Of a DNA stretch of 63,351 bases, positions 46,009 to 55,794 are shown in pieces (the first letter of the stretch is position 1; the number at the start of each line of letters is the position of its first letter). Made by a program: the position numbers and the translations under genes. The notes beneath the pieces were generated by a model, which had not been told where the DNA came from, searched no databases, and saw only the letters and a program-made list of their open reading frames with translations. Location: assembly GCA_031273455.1 (NCBI GenBank), contig JAISRZ010000143.1, positions 1 through 63,351 on the forward strand. Reading direction: 5' to 3'. This DNA comes from Deltaproteobacteria bacterium (lineage in GTDB: Bacteria; Desulfobacterota; Desulfarculia; Adiutricales; Adiutricaceae).

Positions 46009-49000
46009 ATGCGTTTACTAAAGATCCGACTCAAAAACCTCAACTCTTTAACCGGCGAGTGGGAAATCGACTTCACTAAACCCGAGTACGCCAATTCCCC
46101 GCTCTTTATCATCACGGGGCCCACGGGCTCCGGTAAATCCACCATCTTAGACGCCATCTGTTTAGCTCTGTACGGGCGCACCCCTAGATTGCCAACCATT
46201 TCCCAAGCCACTAACGAGATCATGTCCCGTCAAGCCAGCGATTGCTTGGCTGAGGTCACCTTTGAGACTAAAGAGGGCGTCTTTCGGGCCAGCTTTAAGC
46301 ACCGGCGGACTAAAGCCAAAAGCGCCAACCCCTTTGGCCCCATCGCCCAAGAGGTGGTGGACGCCTTAACGGGTCAAGTTTTAGAAAGCCAGATCAAAGC
46401 CAAGGTGGCTAAAGTGACGGAAATAGTGGGCATGGATTTTGGCCGGTTCACTAAATCCATCCTCCTAGCCCAAGGGGGGTTCGCGGCTTTTTTGGAGGCC
46501 CCGCCCCCAGAGCGCTCTTTAATCCTAGAAAAGATCACCCAAATGGACGATTACGGGCGGATCTCCATCTTAACCTACCAACGGCACGCCGAGGAAAAAC
46601 GGGCCTTAGAGCTTTTGGCCCGGGACCTGGAAAGCTTAAAGGCCCTACCGAGCGAAGAGCGGGTGGCTTTAGAGGAAAGACTCGCTTTTCTAAAGACCGA
46701 GGATATTAGGTTAAGAGAGGTAGTGGCCACCGCCACCTCGGCTTTGGAGTGGCTAAAGGTTAAAAGCCAACTAAAAGCCGCCTTAATGGATCTGGATCGC
46801 CAAAAGCAAAGTCTTATTAATGACCAAACCCTTTTCCAGCCGAGCGCGGCTAAGCTGGCCTTATCGTTAGTGGCCTTGGAGCTGGAAAGCTCTTATGAGA
46901 AACTTTCCGCGTTAAAAAAGGCCGATCTAACGGACCAAGAGGCTCTCGAAAAGACTAAGGGTCAAGAGATTGAGCTTATTAGCCAAACGGATCTGGTTAA
47001 GGCCGAAGCTTTACAAGCTAGCCAAGTGGCGCTGGAAAAAACCGATAACCTTATTAAGGCTCGGCCCATCTTAAAGGAGACTTTAGAGCTGGACGGGAAG
47101 ATCGCCTCTTTAAACGACACGGCCCAAGATCTGGCTAAAGAGACCCAAGGGTTAGAGGCCCGGCGTTTAACCTTGGAAAAAGAGCAAGCTACAAAGCAAA
47201 GCTCCCTGGAAGTCTTCCAAAGGGAGCTAACCAGCCTTAAAGCCCGCTTAGAGGCGACTAAAGCCGAGGAGTCTTTGGCCACCGATTTATCAGGGTTAGA
47301 AAAGGACGCCGAGGCCTTAGGCGAACTGGACCAAGAAAGTTTAAGCGCCAATAAAGAGTTATTAAGGGTTAAAGACGCCAAAGCCACCTTAAGCGAAAAA
47401 CTTAGCGCCCACCAAAAAACGGCCCAAAAAGCGGCGGAAACCCTAGCCCAGCTTTTAGAAGAGCAAAAAACCCAAACCGCGCGTCTTGCGGAAACGGAAA
47501 GCCCCTCGAAAGCTCACTGGCGCGACTTGGAGGACGCCACCCAAAGCCGCTTAAATCAGATTAACGACGCGGTCCGGATCCACGGGGAAAAGGTGGCCTT
47601 AGAAAAAGAACTCCAAGGTATCGCCGCTAAACGAACTTCTTTAACCCCGCTTTTAGCCAAGACCCAAGCCGAAAAAGAGACCGAGGAGACTTACGCGCAA
47701 GGGTTAGACGAGCGTTTAACCCTTTTAGCCGAAAAACTCGATCTAGCTCGCTCGGTGGCCTCTTTAGAGGAAAGGCGAGCCCAGTTGGTTTCTGGGGCGC
47801 CTTGCCCCTTATGCGGCTCTTTGGACCACCCCTATGTGGCTACCAATGAGTCAACGGATCCGGTTAGTAAACTTCCCGCCGTTGGCCAGGTGGAAGAAGA
47901 GCTAAAAGCCGCCAAAAAGGAAGCCTTACAACGGAAAAAGAAGCTAGAGGAGACCAATAAAACTTTAGCTGGCTATTTAGGCGAAGAAAAGCACTTAGGG
48001 TTAGCTTTAACCGAGAACTCCCATAAGTTAGAGGAAAACCAAAAAAGTTTTTCCAATGTCTTAGCCTTATTAGCCACGAACGCTCTTTCACTGGATGGGC
48101 TTAATCTGGATGACTCTTTAAGGCCGGGCTTAGAGCCCGCCGCCTTTTTAGAGACAGCCCAAAAAGAGACCGCTAAAAATCTAACCGCCATTAAAGAGCG
48201 GCTAAAAGCCGCCGACGCTCTAGCTAGCCAGATCGCCGAGCTTGGCCAAAAGGCCCAAAAAGCCCAAAACGAGAGCGCCAGCGCCCAAAGGCTAGTGGTT
48301 GAGGCCACCTTAACCTTAGAAAAGCTGGCCGCCGACGAGACCCGTCTTGTAACCGCCCTGAAAGCCTTAAGCGACCAAATAGAGGCCAAAAAAGCTTTAC
48401 TGACGGAAAAACTGACCCCTTACGGTATAACGAACTTTCCCCCGAAACTAGCCCAGACTCTAAACGACTTAAGATCAAGGCTTAAAGCCCACCAAAAGCT
48501 CATCGCCGAGGCGGATGAGCTAGAAAGAGCCATAATCGCCCTTAACAGCGCCATCTTCCAGGAAATCCCCAACCTCGAAAGGTTAGAGGCGGATCTAACG
48601 GAAAAGAAAGGTCAAGCCGCGGCCCTCTTGGAGCGGCAAGAAGCGATTGTCACTAGAAGGCGAGAGCTAGCGGGGGATCTGGATCCGGAAAAAGAGGGCC
48701 TAAGGCTTGAAAACGAGGTTAAAGCCGCGGAAAAGAGCTTAAAAGATCTTGAGGACAAGAGCCATCGCTTAAACACCGAGCTAACGGTGGTTAAAGAAAA
48801 AGCCTTAACCCTAACCGCTAACCTAGAGGCCCGGAAAACCCAACTGGAAGCCCTTTCCGCCGCCTTTTTAGCCGCCTTAACGGAAAAAGGCTTAAAAGAC
48901 GAGAGCGCCTTTTTAGAGGCTCGTCTAGCCCCAAACGAGCGCCAGAAGCTTTCTAACCAACGGGAAGAGCTAATGGCCCGGGAAACCCAGATCAATTCTT

Positions 49001-49740
49001 TAACTCGAGACAAATCCGACCAACTGGCTAAGGAAGAGGCTAAAAACTTAACCCTAACCGGGGAAGAGGAACTAACCGCGACCCAGAAGGAGGCCACCCT
49101 TAAGCGGAACGAGGGTTTAACGGAAATAGGCTCCGCTCAGGAAAAACTGGACCAAGATAGCCAGATCCGGGAGAAAGCCAAGGACACCACCGCCCTGTAT
49201 GACGCCCAGAACGCCCGGACCATCCGCTTCGCTAACCTTAACGAACTAATCGGCCAGAGTAGCGGGGCCAAGTTTCGGTCCTTCGCCCAAACCTTGGCCT
49301 TTGAAAGGTTAGTGGCCAACGCCAACCTCCAACTCCAGAAGATGACCCCTCGGTACCTTCTGAAACCCGATGAGGTCACTGGCCTTTCCTTAGACGTTAT
49401 TGATAACTACCAAGGCGGTTTGATTAGGCCAGCGAAAAACCTTTCCGGCGGGGAATCTTTTCTGGTCAGCTTAGCCCTAGCTTTAGGCTTATCCATGATG
49501 GCTAGCGAAAACGTGGAGGTTAACTCCCTTTTCTTAGACGAGGGGTTTGGGTCATTGGATGAGGAATCTTTGGATCTCGCCATCTCCGCCTTAGCCGATC
49601 TACCTCAGGCGGAGGGTAAGACCATCGGCATCATTTCCCACGTGGCCGGCTTAGAGCATCGGGTCTCCACCCAGATCAAGGTTACGCCCAAGTTTGGGGG
49701 TCAAAGCCGCTTGGACGGCCCGGGCTGCCGGGAGATTTAG
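46009..49740 (+). CDS. sbcC: Exonuclease SbcCD subunit C (Rad50-like ATPase)
   Basis: 1243 residues. Walker A GPTGSGKSTILDAICLALYG near residue 40, then a long coiled coil with the zinc hook APCPLCGSLDHPY (Cys599, Cys602) at its apex. The ABC signature NLSGGESFLVSLALALGLS and Walker B SLFLDEGFGSLDEESL are near the C-terminus, ending ISHVAGLEHRV. Partner of SbcD in double-strand-end processing. Length and order are typical. Confidence 0.96.
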   Translation: MRLLKIRLKNLNSLTGEWEIDFTKPEYANSPLFIITGPTGSGKSTILDAICLALYGRTPRLPTISQATNEIMSRQASDCLAEVTFETKEGVFRASFKHRRTKAKSANPFGPIAQEVVDALTGQVLESQIKAKVAKVTEIVGMDFGRFTKSILLAQGGFAAFLEAPPPERSLILEKITQMDDYGRISILTYQRHAEEKRALELLARDLESLKALPSEERVALEERLAFLKTEDIRLREVVATATSALEWLKVKSQLKAALMDLDRQKQSLINDQTLFQPSAAKLALSLVALELESSYEKLSALKKADLTDQEALEKTKGQEIELISQTDLVKAEALQASQVALEKTDNLIKARPILKETLELDGKIASLNDTAQDLAKETQGLEARRLTLEKEQATKQSSLEVFQRELTSLKARLEATKAEESLATDLSGLEKDAEALGELDQESLSANKELLRVKDAKATLSEKLSAHQKTAQKAAETLAQLLEEQKTQTARLAETESPSKAHWRDLEDATQSRLNQINDAVRIHGEKVALEKELQGIAAKRTSLTPLLAKTQAEKETEETYAQGLDERLTLLAEKLDLARSVASLEERRAQLVSGAPCPLCGSLDHPYVATNESTDPVSKLPAVGQVEEELKAAKKEALQRKKKLEETNKTLAGYLGEEKHLGLALTENSHKLEENQKSFSNVLALLATNALSLDGLNLDDSLRPGLEPAAFLETAQKETAKNLTAIKERLKAADALASQIAELGQKAQKAQNESASAQRLVVEATLTLEKLAADETRLVTALKALSDQIEAKKALLTEKLTPYGITNFPPKLAQTLNDLRSRLKAHQKLIAEADELERAIIALNSAIFQEIPNLERLEADLTEKKGQAAALLERQEAIVTRRRELAGDLDPEKEGLRLENEVKAAEKSLKDLEDKSHRLNTELTVVKEKALTLTANLEARKTQLEALSAAFLAALTEKGLKDESAFLEARLAPNERQKLSNQREELMARETQINSLTRDKSDQLAKEEAKNLTLTGEEELTATQKEATLKRNEGLTEIGSAQEKLDQDSQIREKAKDTTALYDAQNARTIRFANLNELIGQSSGAKFRSFAQTLAFERLVANANLQLQKMTPRYLLKPDEVTGLSLDVIDNYQGGLIRPAKNLSGGESFLVSLALALGLSMMASENVEVNSLFLDEGFGSLDEESLDLAISALADLPQAEGKTIGIISHVAGLEHRVSTQIKVTPKFGGQSRLDGPGCREI

Positions 49741-50107
49741 GCGGGCTTTTGGCTGGGTTTTAACCATGTTTTAGATATGTTTGGCTAAATTTTTGACTTA
49801 AAAACGCTAATATATAACTAAAAACATCTAATTTTAGGTAACCACAGGGTATCCGTTCACGATAATTTTTGACTCCGCCCGAGGAATGACTCGTTATGGA
49901 CCTTTTTAAAGCCGAAAAATCCTTTAGCTAGCGTGTTTTAGCGATTTAAGGCGATCGTAATTTTGAGCCGAATATGGTATAGTTATATAGAGTCCTTAAA
50001 GTAAAGATCCCCTTTTAACTCGCTAAAAGGCCAAAAGTCTTAAGGACCTTAGGTCCTGATTAAGGTCACGCGCCCCAACAAATACGGGGGTATAATGGAG
50101 ATAACCA
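49741..50107. other. Gene-free region
   Basis: No gene. AT-rich stretches occur at 49790-49840 and 49975-50000 (TATAGTTATATAGAG). It should contain the promoter of the downstream accessory gene. Confidence 0.4.
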
Positions 50108-52135
50108 ATGGCCTTAAAAGATTTGCCGATGGAAGATATACCTTTTACCTAAATAATTGACGATAACTATTTATACGCGGATAAGACCAGATACATATAT
50201 CAGCTCTTGTTACGCCAGAAAGGTCAATTTTTTTATCCCGGCCCCGGCGTTTTTGGCAAATCCCTTTCGCTTGACACCTTGCGCGAGCTTTTCACCGGTA
50301 ACCGCCAGCGTTTCGAAGGTCTTTGGATTGGCCAGTCCAATTACGACTTTATAGCGTATCCCACCCTGTTTCTGACTCTTTCAGTAAAATCGAACAGTCC
50401 TTCCGCCCTTGAGAACGCGATCCTAGGTCAGCTTAAGAAAATCACCCCAAAAGGTCTTGAGGTGTTGGGGGATACGTCAGATGCGTATTTTGGGAACCTT
50501 ATCGAAGCTCTTAACGAAAAATTTAATTCTCAAGTAGTGGCGCTCATAGACGAGTATGACGCCCCGGTGACCGAGAATTTGGCTAACTCAAAAGTAGCCG
50601 AGGCTAACCGAGCTATTCTTCACCGCTTTTTCGCCACTCTAAAACGGCCTTCCGTTCAGCCCTGTATCCGTTGCGCCATGGTTACCGGTATAACCAGATA
50701 CGCGCTGACCTCTATGGACTCTGGCCCCAACCATTTAAATGATATCTCCCTTAGGCCAGAATACGCCGGGATCTGCGGTTTTACCTTAGACGAATTTGAT
50801 TCCCTGTTCGGGGACCGGCTAGAAAGCCTTCTAACAAACCTTAAAGCCAAAGCCAACTCCAACTCGAGAATGTTGGTTAACGAGGCTGGCGGAATCACTG
50901 ATTCCTCTACGGTGGCTGATTTACGAGCCACAATTTTTAAATGGTATGACGGCTACTGCTGGGGGGGGCCAACTAGGGTCCTTAACCCTTTTTCCCTTCT
51001 CCATTTATTTAACAAGAGCGCCTTTGGCGCTCACTGGATCCGGAGCGGTCGCCCAGGTCATTTGACCGCCTTGATTAAAAAAACACCATGGGAATTCCTG
51101 GAATTCCCGTTTCAGTCATATATTACCGGGGATATAAGAAAACAGGAACTGGACCAGCTAGAGCCCGCCTCGTTCCTTTTCCATAGTGGCTACCTAACCC
51201 TAGATGACTCCATTGATATAACCGAGGAAGACCAAATCCTTGAACCGCTAGAAGAAGGTTACGAATATTTACGATTTCCCAATTATGAGGTGAAATCTAA
51301 CTACAACGAGGATTGTTTAACCGCTGTTTTGGACCCTAAATCGAAAGCTAAGCTTAAATCCAATCGCTCCGCGCTTCGAGCGGCTATTTTGAGCCGTGAC
51401 GCTCCAGCGGTTCAAACCATCTTTAGCGACCTTTTCGGAACCATTACTTTCCACCAAAGGCCAGATGGCGAGGACGATTTCCACCGCTCTCTGCGATTGA
51501 TTCTTTGGGGCATGGGTTTAGAGGCGCGCTCCGAACTATCGGGACCTATGGGACGGCTAGACCTGGCCGTTAATCTAGGGAACCGGGTATATGGCGTCAT
51601 TGAGTTAAAATATCGCCCTAATAAAAAGCTTAAACCCAAGGAAGAAGATAAAGTTTTGGCCGCCACGGCCTTGGCGAGGTTACCGCAAGAAGAGGTGGAT
51701 ACGGTTTTAGCCAACGTAGCCAGACAAAAATTTAAACTAGCGGAAATCACGCGAATTGTATCCGTCACCCCACCGAGGCGATTAACCGCGGCCGAGGCTA
51801 AACACCTTCTGGCCCAAGCCGCCCTGACTTCTCTAGCTGAGGGGGCGCTCAATAAAGTTTTGGCTAAGGTAGCCCGGGAAAAACTTTCTCCAGAAGAAAT
51901 CGCGGAAATCTTCCAAAACGCGGGCTCCAGTTGGGAACAGTCCGAAGAAGAAATTGATAAAGACTTGTCTAAGGCCGCCCAAGGTGCCCTAGACGCCATC
52001 AAGAATAAAGATTATCACGCCGTTTTGAAACTCAGGGCCGATGAGTTTATTGACCTGGGGATGGCGATCTACGGCTATGGCCAGCCTATTAAAGTCGTTT
52101 TCGACCCTAAGCCCACAACCAAGCGCCTTAACTAG
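50108..52135 (+). pseudogene. AAA-ATPase-like / PD-(D/E)XK nuclease-fold protein (DUF1703 type), copy 2, with early in-frame TAA
   Basis: ATG 50108 begins MALKDLPMEDIPFT, then TAA at 50150-50152. The same frame continues IIDDNYLYADKTRYIYQLLL and runs open to 52135. The family N-terminus should be continuous here, so this is a nonsense mutation, or the product restarts at TTG 50207. P-loop GPGVFGKSL deviates from RPRRFGKS; Walker B VVALIDEYDAP, VTGITRYA and WYDGYCWGG are present. The C-terminal nuclease core GRLDLAVN...YGVIELKY retains D-x(n)-E-x-K. Behind it an insert of about 120 residues with a duplicated helix pair (VLANVARQKFKLAEI / VLAKVAREKLSPEEI) interrupts the domain before DYHAVLKLRADEFIDLG. 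It ends one base from the convergent methyltransferase gene. Confidence 0.75.
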
Positions 52136-52136
52136 C

Positions 52137-53204
52137 TTAACGGCCCTTTAAACGCCCCTTTTCCACCGCCCGAAAGAGCCGCCCAAACCGCTCGGCTAAA
52201 AGCGGGGGCACGGCGTTCCCCACCTGCCTCGCCCGGGAGTTTAAGGACCCCATAAACCGAAAATCCCGGGGAAAAGTCTGTATAGAGGCCGCTTCCCGTA
52301 AACTAATGGCCCGATCCTGGGTAGGATGCCCAAAGCGACCATTGGAGTAGCTGACGCATCTCGTGGTTAAGCTACTAGCGGGTTTATTAAAGGCCAAACG
52401 CCCGTACACATCCCCATACCCTTCGTGGCCAGTTTCTTTTAACAACCTTTTATGGCCAGGAAGTTTCAGTCTGGTTGGCCAGTGACATCGATCTCCGCCT
52501 TCTGGGGTGTAACGTAAACGCTCTAGGTTGAGCGGGGACAAACCCGCCGCCTGATGATCCGGATCTAGAGGGTCCTTTTCCCCAGCCTTTAAAGGCGGTA
52601 AATCGCCGATCCAATCCCTTACCGTGGCGTAAGGGACTTCTGGCCTTCTTTGGCCATGGGTGGGGCCAGGAAAATCCAGCTCCCCATGTTTGGAAGCGAT
52701 CACGATTAACCTAGGCCTAACTTGGGGAACCCCATACTCTAAAGCGGTAACCACCGCCTCTTTGGGGGAGGGGTAACCCAGACCTATTAAAGTTTCGATA
52801 AATGTGTTTAAAGGGCTGTTTTCAGCTTGATATTTCTTTAACCCTGGCGCGTTTTCGATAAAAATATAATCAGGCCGATAGAACTCCACAAACCTCGTGA
52901 ACTCCGCTAATAGACCAATCCTCGCGTCATCATCTCTTTTTAGCCTATTCAGCTTGGAAAAAGGCTGGCAAGGGGCCCCGGCCACAAAAAGAAGCGGACC
53001 GGTCAACTTGGCTAAAGAGGGTTTAATGTCTTGGGGCTGAAGGAGCCGGATATCCCGCGGATAAATTTTAGCTTGGGGGAAGTTTAAGGCGAAAGTGGCC
53101 GCGGCGTCCAAATTACTTTCAATAGCCGCGACTATCTTTAACCCCGCCGCTTGAAACCCCCGGCTAGCTCCCCCACAGCCCGCGAAAAAATCCACCACGT
53201 TCAT
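52137..53204 (-). CDS. DNA (cytosine-5-)-methyltransferase
   Basis: 355 residues with all catalytic motifs: I (DFFAGCGGASRGF), IV (GAPCQPFSKLNR, nucleophile Cys79), VI (IFIENAPGL), VIII (QVRPRLIVIA) and X (RARQVGNAVPP). A short target-recognition region lies between about 190 and 290. Single-subunit type II M.5mC. No restriction-endonuclease gene is recognisable beside it, so it is an orphan methylase or paired with an unrecognised nuclease. It converges with the copy-2 ATPase/nuclease gene with a one-base gap. Confidence 0.92.
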   Translation of the reverse strand: MNVVDFFAGCGGASRGFQAAGLKIVAAIESNLDAAATFALNFPQAKIYPRDIRLLQPQDIKPSLAKLTGPLLFVAGAPCQPFSKLNRLKRDDDARIGLLAEFTRFVEFYRPDYIFIENAPGLKKYQAENSPLNTFIETLIGLGYPSPKEAVVTALEYGVPQVRPRLIVIASKHGELDFPGPTHGQRRPEVPYATVRDWIGDLPPLKAGEKDPLDPDHQAAGLSPLNLERLRYTPEGGDRCHWPTRLKLPGHKRLLKETGHEGYGDVYGRLAFNKPASSLTTRCVSYSNGRFGHPTQDRAISLREAASIQTFPRDFRFMGSLNSRARQVGNAVPPLLAERFGRLFRAVEKGRLKGR

Positions 53205-54015
53205 TAATGATCGCCTATTATTCCTAAAAATTTACGTTAATAACACCTAAACATTATTAATTTAGTTTAATATTTTAATTAATATTAAAATTTAAAAAAC
53301 GTCTATAAAATTAGAGCGCGGCCTTGAGACCTATTATATCTTATAATGTTTTTAAAAGCTAGGGTTTTTCGAAGGGGGAAAGGGGCGCCGCGTCAACCTG
53401 TCGGTCTAGAAGCCTTAATCATAACTTTTAGGTTGGTCCTTAGGCTGTGGCCTCTTACCATCTGAAGGCCCAGTCTAGCTCCTTAGCGACCGGTAAAGAA
53501 AAACACTGCATTCATTATTATATTACTCTCTAACTGACAGGTAATTACAACTTTTTATAACACCGATCTAACACACATTCCAAATTCTGGCGGCCTCTAA
53601 TAGTGGTTAAAAAGACAATCTTAGCTGATTATAAAGCTGAGGACGCCGCTGACAAGAAGAGCGTTAAAGAGTGGATGAATATAAGCGTAACGGCAGACTT
53701 AAGGTTAGAAAAGCTTGGCTTATGGCTGACTAATTATGGGCCCGAACTATTTGACACCTATGCTCATTAAATTAAATAAAAATTCGCTAACCATACTTTT
53801 TGACAAATACCTAAATAACCGGTATAATTTCATCTGGCTTGGAAAATGATGAATAGTTCATCATTGGGTTGACAACATCGGCTCGATCCAAGAGACAATA
53901 CTCCAGGGCGACTCTATTCTGGGTAAAATTGACCGTTGTGGTTCCTAGCCAACAAGGCGGATACTCAATCCAGCTTTCTGATGTATTTTTTTTCTTATCT
54001 GACGGACGGTAAAAC
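53205..54015. other. Gene-poor region upstream of the methyltransferase
   Basis: AT-rich at 53210-53350. One short frame (GTG 53603 to TAA 53770, 55 codons, VKKTILADYKAEDAADKKSV...) looks protein-like but has no ribosome site; it could be a gene fragment. A 68-codon minus frame (54017-53811) is also uncertain. No repeats noted. Confidence 0.35.
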
Positions 54016-54735
54016 ATGAGTGACGATAATTCTAAATCTTCGTATCCAAAGAAAAAAATAAGAGACTATATTTTACCTGCTTTAAAACCTGCTATTGCCT
54101 TTTTTCCACTTGGTGGAACCGTTAATGAATTATTATCTTCATTAATCCAACCTCAATTAGATAAACGAAAAGATGAGTGGTGTGAATATATCGGTGAAGC
54201 TTTAAAAAACGCTATAGAACGAATTGGTAAATTAGAAGACATTACGTCAAATGAAAATTTTGTCGATGTCGCTATTCAAGCCTCTCGTATCGCCTTAACA
54301 ACTTCAGCGGCTGAGAAACGTGAAGCGCTTAAAAACGCTATTATTAATTCACTATCAACTCTTAGTTTAGATCAGTTTAAACAAAGAACATTTATATCCT
54401 TACTTGACCAATTTAATGAATTTCATATATTATTTCTTAAAATATTAGATAACCCCAACATAACCGGTAAAACTATTTCTTTTCGTGAGCCTAATGGGTC
54501 TTATCTCCTTAATCCAAGTTTTAAGCAATTTATTTTCAAAGCATATCCTGAGTTAAACAAACACGGCGAATTTTGTTCTTTAATAATAAATGATTTATTT
54601 AATAAAAATTTAATTTGCGTTAAAGATCTTTTATTTCCTGTCATAGAAAATGATAAAAATATATTTTCATGTGTAAAAATATTAACTGATTTAGGAAGTG
54701 ATTTTTTGCATTTCATTTCTGAGCAGAAACAATAA
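54016..54735 (+). CDS. AT-rich accessory protein of unknown function
   Basis: 239 residues. LPALKPAIAFFPLGGTVNEL and LSSLIQPQLDKRKDEWCEYI, then VDVAIQASRIALTTSAAEKR and EALKNAIINSLSTLSLDQF form a pattern I know from a widespread uncharacterised family (hydrophobic hairpin after LKPA, LxKRxxEW, helical domain with TxxAxxIA...EKxxALxNA). These occur in accessory loci of many bacteria; function is not known. GC content is far below neighbouring core genes, so it is likely acquired. It stands alone. Confidence 0.65.
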   Translation: MSDDNSKSSYPKKKIRDYILPALKPAIAFFPLGGTVNELLSSLIQPQLDKRKDEWCEYIGEALKNAIERIGKLEDITSNENFVDVAIQASRIALTTSAAEKREALKNAIINSLSTLSLDQFKQRTFISLLDQFNEFHILFLKILDNPNITGKTISFREPNGSYLLNPSFKQFIFKAYPELNKHGEFCSLIINDLFNKNLICVKDLLFPVIENDKNIFSCVKILTDLGSDFLHFISEQKQ

Positions 54736-54932
54736 TTACAATATATTTAATCTATATAAATATTATTTCTTAAAAACAAAGTGGTTAGAAAATTTTCTGG
54801 TTAACATCCTCCCTTCAATCCTAAAGTCGATGCTATTTAAGTCTCACCTTTATAAGCTAAACGCGTAAGCCAGAACTTGGATGGGTTTAGGCGCGTTAAG
54901 TCTAGGCTCACTACCCATTATCAGTGGCTATC

Positions 54933-55553
54933 CTACCCTTGGCTAAACTGGCCCAAAAAGGCGGCTATTTTGGCCAAATCCAGGCTTAAAGCCTCTCCGG
55001 CTCTAGCTCTATGGGAGATCCGGTTTTTAGCCTCTAAGGGCATTTGGGCCAAGGTTAGACCGGACTGGGGCTCAATAAAGATTGGGTCATAACCAAACCC
55101 ATTCTCGCCTTTAGCTTCCAAGGCGATTTCCCCGACCAGCTCGCCTGACCAGGTTAAAGACTGGCCCTTATAGGCTAAAGCCAGAACCGCCCTAAACCGC
55201 GCCTTTCGATCGGCGATATTGGCCATCTTCTTTAGTAAATAGGCTGACCTTTTAAGGTCGCCTAAATCCTCGCCGCCATACCGAGCCGAATGGACCCCGG
55301 GTTCCCCGTTTAAAGCCTTAACCTCTAAACCTGAGTCATCGGCTAACGCCGGTAAATGGCTCTGGTCCGAGTAGTAGCGGGCTTTAAGTAGGGCGTTGGC
55401 TAAAAAATCCGCGCCCGTCTCCGCGGGCGGAGGGTATTGATCCTTTAAGTCGGCTAAAGTTAGAAGCGTTAGGTTAAGAGGCTTTAAGATGGCCCCCAAC
55501 TCGCGGATCTTCCCGGGGTTACTGGTGGCTAAAAGGATGGGGAGGTTAGGCAT
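54933..55553 (-). CDS. rdgB: XTP/dITP diphosphatase (RdgB/HAM1)
   Basis: Hydrolyses non-canonical purine triphosphates (XTP, ITP, dITP) to monophosphates, preventing their incorporation. Motifs: LATSNPGKIRELG (SNPGK), ALADDSGLEVKALNGEPGVH (DDSGL) with SARYGG, FGYDPIFI, and NRISHRARA (SHR). At 206 residues it is full length. The start ATG 55553 immediately precedes the first strand. It is co-oriented with the upstream PBP1A gene but separated by 240 bp. Confidence 0.95.
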   Translation of the reverse strand: MPNLPILLATSNPGKIRELGAILKPLNLTLLTLADLKDQYPPPAETGADFLANALLKARYYSDQSHLPALADDSGLEVKALNGEPGVHSARYGGEDLGDLKRSAYLLKKMANIADRKARFRAVLALAYKGQSLTWSGELVGEIALEAKGENGFGYDPIFIEPQSGLTLAQMPLEAKNRISHRARAGEALSLDLAKIAAFLGQFSQG

Positions 55554-55794
55554 ATTGATTCGCTAGGTTAAAGCCTCTAGGGCTTAGATTAGAGCCCTTT
55601 AGTCTTAAGGTTTAAGGGCCCTGAAACAACGACCCCCCTAAAAGCCACTTTAAGGGGGTAAGGTTGGCTAGGGTCAAAAGCGAGGAAAAACGCCTTTGAC
55701 CTAGCTAGTTAGCCCAAACTATTAAGAGCCTTTAAGCTCTTTCACGACCGCTCTTTTAACGGGGAGGCGACTTTAACGATCCGATCCGCTCGGG

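Noticed and set aside
22086..52135. Recoding of stop codons as an alternative genetic code
   Set aside because: In-frame TAA/TAG/TGA are found only in mobile or accessory genes. All core genes end normally and have no internal stops, so ordinary pseudogenisation explains it.
53811..54017. 68-codon minus frame with protein-like sequence
   Set aside because: It overlaps the start of the divergent gene at 54016, lacks a ribosome site and matches no family I know; left as uncertain.
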